Shown here one piece after another: positions 56,557 through 64,000 of a DNA stretch of 64,000 nucleotides. Source of the DNA: Oscarella lobularis. Taxonomy: Eukaryota > Porifera > Homoscleromorpha > Homosclerophorida > Oscarellidae. Made by a program: the position numbers and the translations under genes. Position 1 is the first letter of the stretch; each line of letters opens with the position of its first letter. Below the pieces are notes generated by a model. That model did not search any database. It was not told where the DNA came from and saw nothing but the letters and a program-made list of their open reading frames with translations. Location: the NCBI RefSeq assembly GCF_947507565.1, contig NC_089185.1:1240001-1304000 (forward strand). The letters are read 5' to 3'.

Positions 56557-58379
56557 ATGGAGGAGAATCCGTTGAGCGCTTTTTTTCGCAAGCTGGAGCG
56601 CGTCGTCGTACGCGCGAGCGAGACGGCGCGCGAGCTCAAGGACTCCGTCGTCGCCGACGTCGCCGACGAACCTCCGAGTCGTAACGCGGCGCGAATTCTC
56701 GCCCTGCGAAACATTTCGAGCGAATCGACGCAAATGCGGGTAATAAAGAGCCGCGATATTGTGCACCTCGATCGAAAGAGACATCTCCGATTCGCAGGAG
56801 ACGCTGCAGCGTGCATTGGACGAGGGAAACGAGACGGAACGCGCTCTCGAAGAATCGATCGGCATTCTCGAAGAATCGTGCCTGGAGAGACAAGACGCCG
56901 TCGAGTCGCTCGCTCGCAAACTCGCCCAATACGGATTCAAAGACAAGACGAGTTCGTCGCGGACGCCTGTCGATTCGACGATAATTTTTTTTTCTCAGTT
57001 GCCATGGAGACGTCAAAATCGTCGACGCCTTCTGCCGCTGCTGCTGCTGCCGCTGCTCCTGCTTCGGTCGATGAGGCGACGAGACAGTCGTTGACTCCCC
57101 AGTTGCAGGGCATCAGCAAAGCGACTCGTCGTCAGCTGAAGGAGCAGGCTGAGATGCGCGGGACGGCGATCGTGGCGACGCCGCGACGAGACGGCGATTT
57201 TCCACTTCGCCTGGAAACTCCAAAGAGCACGGCTATCGGGTACTGCAGTACGATACCCATCGTTTTTATTTTTTTATTTTTTGGACGTTTCGACTCCTCC
57301 TTTCTGCAGAATAAAGTCTGTGAAGGTGATGACGGCGAATAGGACTACTAATGCGGCGAGCGACTTCTCACCTGAAAGTCCAGCCAACGGTGCGCACGAA
57401 CCAAGTCTTCACAAACAAAGATCATCTTTTTTTTTTCTTATGCAGATTCTCCTTCGTCGTCCCCTGTCCCCCCCGTGGCAACAACGCTAATGAAACGTAA
57501 ACCGGATCCCCATAGCCCTCGACGCCGACTTCCGTCTCCCGACCACTATCTCAGCCTCTCGCCGCCGACACCTCAACCGCCTCAAATGACGACGACGGCG
57601 GCGGCGGCGGCATTGCAACGGAAGCAGCCGACACAGCCGTCGCCGGAGCCGGTATCGACGTCTCTCGCGTCGTTGGCCGCTTTGGCCGCCCAGATCAAGT
57701 CGTCGGCGACGGAGCAGCAGTTGCGACGCAAACTCAGCGTCACGTCGTCGCCTCTAATGCAGCTCGGCGGCAAACAGACGGAAGGCCAAGGCGAGCAATT
57801 CTATAGTCCCCAACCGGCGACGGATTCGAGTCCGCGGCTGGACGTCGACGTGGCGTACTTTGAGAAACTCGAGCAGGCGAAATTGGTCGACAATCCGTCT
57901 GAATTGCAGAGAAAGTTGGACTTCTCTCAAATGTTGTTTGTGACTGGGGAGCCCGACGTCGTCAGTGCCGCGACTGCAAACGACGTTTTCGCTGACGAAG
58001 CGAGTCGTAATGACATCGAGGACAGTCGACTTTTGGCTCCCGTTATTCCTCAAGTCGACGTGGACGATTACAACGGCGTGCCCGATTATCTAAAGAGTCA
58101 AATATCGTTAACGTACTTGAATGGCATCATTAACGACATTAATGCGTTTACTGAGAAAAAAGGTAAGCGGACAACTTTTAGTGCCGTCGTCTCGTCGTTG
58201 AACCAGCCGTTTTCTTAGCAACCGATCGCGGTACTATTTCCACGTCGGAGATGCGCGAGGATTTAGGCTTGGGCTCGAGAGCCACGACCGTTCAAGTGTT
58301 TCTCATGAAACTGAATCGGCTTAAAAAATGCACCAACGCGACATCGGGAACTGGAAGCGTCCGATATTCTATATGCTAG
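56557..58379 (+). CDS. SKA kinetochore complex subunit (SKA3-like N terminus, SKA1-like winged helix)
   Basis: SKA proteins couple kinetochores to microtubules. From ATG 56557: NPLSAFFRKLERVVVRAS, then a helix ALEESIGILEESCLERQDA and LARKLAQYGF, which correspond to the SKA3 N-terminal helical bundle ending near a QKYGY. A long Ser/Thr/Pro/Ala linker follows over several exons (TPRRDGDFPLRLETPKS; RLPSPDHYLSLSPPTP; LAALAAQIKSSATEQQ). The C-terminal part DYNGVPDYLKSQISLTYLNG, IINDINAF, then RATTVQVFLMKLNRLKK and TGSVRYSIC parallels SKA1 (FNGVPSYMKSRLTYNQIND ... LTRYVIT), the microtubule-binding winged helix. An AATAAA follows at about 58427. A decayed fragment of the same gene lies at 62745-63062. 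Confidence 0.6.
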
Positions 58380-58439
58380 ACGCGTTAGCCAAAAGAGACG
58401 CGTAGACTAGTGTAAACCTATTTTGGGAAATAAACGAAT

Positions 58440-59041
58440 TCTGTTGGCACCTTTCTTTCGTCTTTCACTGCGATTCTCTGAGATCATCCTTTTTTGCGTA
58501 GACAGTCCAACGTCTCTGGTACAGCATTGCTGCAACAGTCGAACCCTGTCGTGTTCAATCACAAGAACTCCACCATTGGCAATCAAATCAATTTTTGGTT
58601 AATTAAATTTCTTAATTAATGAAATACGTGTTTATGAATAAAATTCATAAACATCTACTGTATATAGAGCGTGTACCGGTATTTCAATCGATATCGTGCT
58701 TTGATGGCTGGCTGATGTTTGCACCGGTCAGTACCAGCATAGATAGAGTGCCAGTGGCTGGTCGCAGGGCGCGTGCTACAAGTAGGCCCAAACTCCGAGC
58801 TTGAACCTGGACCTAACTGTAAATCCTGCAGGCAGGGCATCCTACAGCGTCTGTATTCCGGACAATTTCCTACTAGATGTATCTACAAAGAACGGTCCAA
58901 CGATAGGAGCTTGAGAAGCCTAATTAATTAACTCTAACCTGGAAGAAGGTCAGAATGTTTTCAGTTACGAAGACACGCTCGCTGGATTTCGCTTTTCGAT
59001 TTCTGATGCACAAATGACCGTTTTACTTAACCTTCTATGTC
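58440..59041 (-). pseudogene. Decayed partial YRDC copy
   Basis: Just after the SKA stop the sequence matches, in order, segments of the intact YRDC locus: 58455-58490 matches 63074-63110, GGTACAGCATTG (58521) matches 63151, CAGTCGAACCCTGTCG (58534) matches 63257, ATATCGTGCTT (58691) matches 63401, GATGTTTGCAC (58713) matches 63423, and AGAATGTTTTC...GAAGACAC (about 58952) matches 63646. Blocks of tens to over a hundred bases are missing between these segments and the reading frame is broken many times. The insertion CTAATTAATTAACTCTAA lies near 58919. It is clearly non-functional. Confidence 0.8.
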
Positions 59042-59241
59042 AGGGCGGCGACTGGCGGGCGGCGGGGACCGGCTGCACGAGCGAGGGCCTGTGAGCTCGA
59101 GCTGGCATCCAGTTAAAGCGCGTTATTATCCGGCGGATACCATAAACATCGTCGACCTTTATTGACTCACTGACGCACAGACACAACACACAGAGGCGTA
59201 CACACACAGAGACGTACACACACAGACACTCACTCATTGAG

Positions 59242-61483
59242 TCACGTACAGTCCTTGTTGTCGTACTTGTACCGCCAAGCAGAGTCTCCATATCCGCACC
59301 AATCGCAATGATAATCCTCCCCAAACGGCCAATCGCGATCACACCAGCCCTTGTAAATAGACGGATAATGTCTGAGACGACACTCGCTATAAAGTGGTGA
59401 GTAATTATACCGTGACTGAAGAGGACTCGCTCTAATTAAATTTCCATGCGTGTCACACTCGTCATGTGATTTCCCACTTGCTCGACATTGACAATATGTT
59501 TGATCAATGTCAACGCTGCACGATTCGGCCGAGTCTTTTTGTTCCGAGCCCGATTCGACCAGGCACCGCGGGCTCGTCACATTGCACACAGCGCACACGG
59601 ACCGGTTACTAACCTCTCTTAACTTAAGGTGAGCGAGATCTTCGGTGAACTGTTGACGCCTCTCGGGTTCTTCTATCGTCTCGTCGATGATTTTCATGTT
59701 CCACACCGCACCACCGGTGCTCATAGCAAGAGGAGCGTACTGAACGAACTCGCGACATGCCTTCTCCCAAGCGGAAGTTGTATCGTCACTCGCCTTCATC
59801 GTAACGTTTATGCTCGAATCGGTAAAACCGACCGTGTCAACCGAGCTGCCGCCGCTGCTGTAAACAACTCCCTTATAATCAACGGCGATGATGTCGTTAA
59901 TGACATTTGATTCGAACTGCACATTTCCGAATAGTACATTCAGCGTAGCGTCGTGCATGAGCAGCTTTTCCCGAACGATTTCCAGCGACGAATCGGTGCC
60001 GGGTGGGATGCCGGGTGGGAAGTCGGGCACTTCGGTTATCGGATCGCGCGGCTCGTCAGTGATGAGAAGTAGGTTGAGTGCAACGTCATTGCGCTGCCGC
60101 AATTCCGAGATAGTCAAGGCGAGTTCGATCGCTTCATAGCCGTCTTCCTGATTTCCTTCTCTGCTGAATTTACTCATGGCTGCCCCCACTTGACTCACGT
60201 CCAGTGCAGCGTTTCCATCGACCTCCACGATCTTCGCGCGATCATTGATATCGGTCGAAAATAAATTCGCAAAGAGGACGACGTAGTATTTGTTCCTCAG
60301 CGTCCCGCTACCTATACCTTCGCTTTGGAAACTCGCCTCGAGAGCTTCTGCCGCGCTCGGAATCCAATCCTGCGCGTTTATCATCGACCTCGAGTCGTCA
60401 ACGATGAGAACGACGTCAGCGGCCGAAGGCTTAGGCACGTCACGTACGCGATAGCTCGTTTTAATACAATCTAAAAAGAAATTCACTCGTTCATTCGGAT
60501 GCACACGTACTGTTCCGAATCGATCGTTACCGCATGGGGCTGACTCTGCGCACTAAAGGTGACTTGCGTCAGTTATAACGTCAATTATACGCCATGCAGG
60601 GTTAGTCCGCCATACCTTCCATTGGTCGCCGTCGCAAAATACGATCTCTCTCGTCGTTGCGTCGTGATATATTTCGCCCTCATTTTGTTCATTGCACTGC
60701 CGGTCGAGTACGCTGCTCTCATTTCTGATATTTGGCCCCATTTCACCGGGATCTCCCTTATAGTTAGACGAAATGAGAACATACGCAGAAAGATTAGGTC
60801 TTAACTGACAGTCTCGCCCGTGTCTCCTTTTTCGCCGGCTTCGCCTTTCTCACCCTTAATTCAAACTACGTGCATTTCTATATCATAATGAAGCGAATGG
60901 AGTTTACCTTCACACCTTTATCACCTTTTGGGCCCATCACTTCCTGACCCTAGAAAACTGTGAAAAATTTGCTAATAAGACACCAGGCGACCTACTCCAG
61001 TTGCAGGATGACCCTGTTCTCCCTAAACATTTGCAAGATAATCTTGCTGGCCAGAGCGTATGATACATTCCCTATTTATATTTACCATATCGCCTTTCAC
61101 TCCTTTAGGCCCTTCAGACCCACGAGGTCCCTAATAACAATAAACTCATCTACGAAATATCGTCCGTACACTAATCTCACTGGATCGCCTTCGTCTCCAG
61201 GATTTCCAAAATCTCCGCGTTCCTAATTAACCGATAAGTAAAGGTGTGCTATTAATTAAAATCTCTTGTTCTACCCCTGGCGCCCCTTCTATTCCAGGCG
61301 TTCCATCGATACCCTCCATTCCTTTTCGTCCCTACGTTACATTATTGATCTCTCGAGATCTTTCATTCTGTATCCAACGACTCTACCTGCATTCCTTTAT
61401 CCCCACGATCACCCGGAGGGCCTTGATCTCCCTGGAAACCTGGGTCACCCTAAAAATCAAATAGAGCAACATACCGGTAATGA

Positions 61484-61533
<50 letters not shown>

Positions 61534-62305
61534 CCACCGGAAGTCCAGTTATTCCTTCACGTCCTCCTGGACCGGTATCTCCCTACAATCGAAAGCGCGT
61601 GTAATCCTTATTATAGAACTTTTCGCATTGATGCAAATACTTTTTGTCCCGGAGAGCCCGGGCGTCCAGGTGAGCCCGTTCGTCCCTAATGAAGCCAAAC
61701 GAACTTTGGAATAGAATGTTGATAATCAAGTACTAACGCACCTTTTCTCCTCTACAACCAGGGTACCCACGTTCACCAGGTTTTCCCTAATATTTCGTTT
61801 TCTAACGCATCGTAATGTCGATTTGCATAGACTAACCGGACTACCAGGAGGCCCCGGTACACCTTTACGATGGTGCCAGTGCCACTACAATAACGCACAT
61901 CTACATTTCAATACAACTACTCCATTTCAAATATACCCAAGGTGGATATTTTCCATGAGGACCAGTCGCACCCTTGTCTCCCATAGATCCCTAAGAAAAA
62001 TAACGCATTTCAATTCGTCGTTTCCCTCGTTTTCTATGCGACAAACTTTCATTCCGTTCATGCCAGGAAAGCCTTTTGGTCCCTGCACACAAAAAGACCG
62101 CATCGAGTCAATGTTGTACTTGCAAGCATAGTGAACCTCTTGGGGCTGGCACCGCAGGGGGCAAGTAGGAGGAAATATAGTAGTCCAAGAACCCTCTGCA
62201 CGAACGTAGATAGATAGAGAAATTTCGGTGCTGCTGCCAACTTGACGTCTAACCAGCTGCGATGATTTGCAGTAGACTTGCTCCAACTATTATCCCAAGA
62301 AGCAT
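59242..62305 (-). CDS. Secreted short collagen with C-terminal VWA domain
   Basis: Probably an extracellular matrix protein. ATG 62305 starts a signal peptide (MLLGIIVGASLLQIIAA), followed by a Cys-containing exon (TIFPPTCPLRCQPQE). About a dozen short exons, with introns of about 45-60 bases, then carry Gly-X-Y triplets: GPKGFPGMNGMK, GSMGDKGATGPHGK, GKPGERGYPGCRGEK, GRTGSPGRPGSPGQK, GDPGFQGDQGPPGDRGDKG, GRKGMEGIDGTPGIEGAPG, GPRGSEGPKGVKGD. Near 60570-60720 is a module CNEQNEGEIYHDATTREIV followed by FCDGDQWKVW. The last exon encodes a VWA domain with MIDAS DDSRS (VVLIVDDSRSMINAQDW) and a Cys-rich tail (YCQCRASGKSHDECD; YHCDWCGYGD) ending NKDCT. Type IV NC1 and fibrillar C-propeptides are absent. 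Confidence 0.75.
61484..61532. repeat. (TATC)n microsatellite
   Basis: About twelve perfect TATC units inside an intron of the collagen-VWA gene. Confidence 0.95.
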
Positions 62306-62744
62306 CGTTTTGGCCTGTAGCGCTGCTGCTGCTCGACTGACGCAACTACGTACGTTCGAGCCTTTTCATGGCGTAGTTTCAGACGAGCGTCAGCTGTAGA
62401 AAACACGCAGTTCACGCGAGCCAGTCGTAGGAGGAGTCAACCGCATCGACAACCGAAGCCGCTCTTTTGAGTTTCACACGCACTTATTTTGCTAGAGGGC
62501 CGGGCCTATGCAATCGTTTGGCCGAGTTCACCGTAATTGTGAGTTGTTTTCGCGAACAAATCTGCTACGTCGAGCAGCGTCGTCTCTCAGACCGCTACGC
62601 TTCCGAATGGGGGAGTAGATAAAAAATGCACGCGACGAGATGAACCGCACTGCACGTTTTTCTGTTTTTCTTCTCGCCGCAACCATCTGTTGCGCCAGAG
62701 ACCGCGGGCCTATGCAAGGCGCCGATGCATTGAAAATGCGTTCG
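62306..62744. other. Upstream region of the collagen-VWA gene
   Basis: About 440 bases of likely promoter. A plus-strand frame at 62640 opens with a signal-peptide-like MNRTARFSVFLLAATICC but runs straight into the decayed SKA fragment; I do not call it a gene. Confidence 0.35.
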
Positions 62745-63062
62745 AAGACCCCTGCTGGAATGACGGTGCACAAACCAAGTGGGCACTCGAAAAAGATCTT
62801 TTTCTTATGCAGACTCTCCGTCCCCTGTTAACACCTCTCAAACGACGACGGAAGCAGCCGGCACAGCTGTCGTCTCTGAAAGGCGAGCATTTCTATAGTC
62901 CCCAATCGTTGGGAGCCGTACGTGACCGTTTGGCTGTTTCTCGTGAAATCGAATCGACTCAAAAAAAATAATGCAAGAACGCGGCGGCGTCAGGAACCAA
63001 CCGGAAGCGTCCGATATTCTCTAGTTAGCAAAAGAGACGCGTGGGCTAATAAAAAAAAATTC
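62745..63062 (+). pseudogene. Decayed partial copy of the SKA gene 3' part
   Basis: Segments match the intact SKA gene in order: the intron end TTTTTCTTATGCAGA with CTCCGTCCCCTG (62808) matches 57435; CGGAAGCAGCC (62848) matches 57619; GAGCATTTCTATAGTCCCCAAT (62884) matches 57798; AACCGGAAGCGTCCGATATTCT (62998) matches 58350; AAAAGAGACGCGT (63029) matches 58391; ATTCTGTTGGCACC (63059) matches 58438. Most of the coding sequence between these landmarks is lost, including the winged-helix region, so it cannot make a SKA protein. It runs directly into the 3' end of the intact YRDC gene. Confidence 0.82.
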
Positions 63063-63083
63063 TGTTGGCACCGTTCTGTGTCT

Positions 63084-63997
63084 TCACTTTGATTCTCTCA
63101 GATTGTATTTTCGACGAAGGATGTCCAACGTCTTTTCGTACGCGCTGTGGTGGTACAGCATTGTTACAGCGTAAATATTCTACGTCTACGTCTAGGCTCA
63201 CATACCAGCCTTCTCTTATTATTTTGAATGCACCGTCATTGGACAGATCTACGACAGTCGAACCCTGTCGCGTTCGATCGCGAAGAACTCCGCCATCGGC
63301 AATCAAATCGATTTTCGGCCATATTTCTTTAAATTCCTTAATTAATTAAAATACGACTTTTATATTCGCAAAGAATCTAATAGAGCGCGCACTTCAATTG
63401 ATATCGTGCTTCGATGGCTACTGATGTTTGCACTGGTCAATGCCAGCGGTTGGCCGCACGCACGCGCTAGATCTCGTATGAAATCGTTGTCCGGAATACG
63501 AATTCCGACTACAGACGTTGTCGGGTTCAGGTCCGGGTTCAAGCTCGTTGTCCTTCGAAGAACGACAGTCATGGGACCTAAAGAAACGCGATGGAGAGCC
63601 CGCCCCCAAGTTGTTTCGAGAAGCTTGACCTGGAAGGAGGTCTTTGAGAATGTTTTTCGTTACGGAAGACACGCGACCCCATCTAAAAAGAGACAATTGG
63701 CACGATCGCTGTACGTGGCTTGCTTTCGAGATCTCGGCGTCACTTTTCGATTTCTTCTAGCTCTGATACGCAAATCGCCACCGGTTTCTCGGAATTTCGA
63801 CCCTTTATGTCGTATAGCTTTTGAACTGCTTCTCTGTTTTGAGCCAGAGCGGCGACTCCGTAGATTGTGTCCGTAGGAACGGCCACGACGCCTCCCCTTT
63901 GCAGAGCCGACGTCACACTTTCTATTTCGGACTTTCCGTATCCGTGTGATATAGAGATTATTCGCTTCGAAGCTTCTAGTGAGCAGTTAGACGCCAT
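63084..63997 (-). CDS. YRDC: YRDC, threonylcarbamoyl-AMP synthase (YrdC/SUA5 family)
   Basis: YRDC makes threonylcarbamoyl-AMP from Thr, bicarbonate and ATP, the first step of t6A37 modification of ANN-decoding tRNAs. The start ATG is at 63997, three bases from the window edge. Exon 1 has SEIESVTSALQRGGVVAVPT, DTIYGVAALAQN and KGRNSEKPVAICV. An in-phase join gives WGRVSSVTKNILKDLLPG, another PMTVVLRRTTSLNPDLNP, then VGIRIPDNDFIRDLARACG, PLALTSANISS, IDLIADGGVL, RQGSTVVDLSNDGAFKIIRE. The last short exon joins in phase to give GCAYEKTLDILRRKYNL and ends at 63084. These follow human YRDC closely (LTSANLSS, GSTVVDLS, RPGCALESTTAIL). No long N-terminal targeting extension is present within the window. 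Confidence 0.92.
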
Positions 63998-64000
63998 TTT

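Noticed and set aside
56176-56946. Long minus-strand frame crossing the SKA start
   Set aside because: It overlaps the SKA N-terminal exon antisense; only the part from ATG 56424 fits the exon structure of the basic protein.
60780-62100. Regularly spaced short repeats suggesting a tandem array
   Set aside because: They are small Gly-X-Y exons of a collagen gene, with splice sites and phase that fit; the periodicity is exon structure.
62640-62831. Small secreted protein MNRTARFSVFLLAATICC
   Set aside because: The signal-like start runs without a break into the decayed SKA fragment and has no cysteine framework or family match; probably chance.

Overview
The window is eukaryotic and looks like a compact early-branching animal genome, most likely a sponge (a homoscleromorph such as Oscarella would fit; this is inference). 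The reasons are animal-type gene families (NPAT, SASH1, synphilin, OSTM1, NOX2, SKA complex, a POU factor, a collagen), many GT-AG introns of about 45-65 bases, intergenic gaps often under 150 bases, frequent head-to-head gene pairs and CpG-rich coding sequence. One 200-base run of N (44589-44788) is an assembly gap.

Layout: a partial gene tail (2-214); NPAT (418-2253, +) converging on an MFSD9-like transporter (2311-3832, -); a poorly explained 1.7 kb stretch; a decayed partial copy of the transporter (5518-6490, -); UPRT (-) head-to-head with RPS4 (+); a Gq-like G-alpha subunit (9359-10798, +); a synphilin-1-like gene (11026-13931, -) head-to-head with a bestrophin-like membrane protein (14401-16452, +); PCNP (16501-18514, -), whose second intron is almost entirely a 1.38 kb inverted repeat, head-to-head with a SASH1-like adaptor (18629-23976, +); CYB561D2 (24080-24812, +); a long upstream region and an intronless POU gene (26744-28045, +); an ankyrin/FYVE protein (28922-33263, +); AFG1L (33621-35673, +) converging on OSTM1 (35758-37062, -); a NOX2-type NADPH oxidase (37480-40347, -); TIMM23 (-) and EIF2AK4/GCN2 (+), whose start codons lie 53 bases apart; a gene-poor 2 kb stretch with hairpins and diverged repeats; PITRM1 (50458-55019, -); an unrecognised basic protein (55222-56424, -); a SKA-complex subunit (56557-58379, +); a decayed YRDC copy; a secreted collagen-VWA protein (59242-62305, -); a decayed SKA fragment; and an intact YRDC gene (63084-63997, -).

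The genes are mostly unrelated housekeeping, signalling and trafficking genes. Several have mitochondrial roles or likely mitochondrial targeting (AFG1L, TIMM23, PITRM1). The most notable structures are: a SKA-YRDC block present twice with opposite members decayed in each copy; the foldback-like inverted repeat filling a PCNP intron; adjacent pairs UPRT/RPS4 and AFG1L/OSTM1 that, from memory, are also linked in human; two perfect octamer motifs just upstream of the POU gene; and several unusual protein architectures. All family calls come from reading translated exons and comparing them with remembered family sequences; no search was run.
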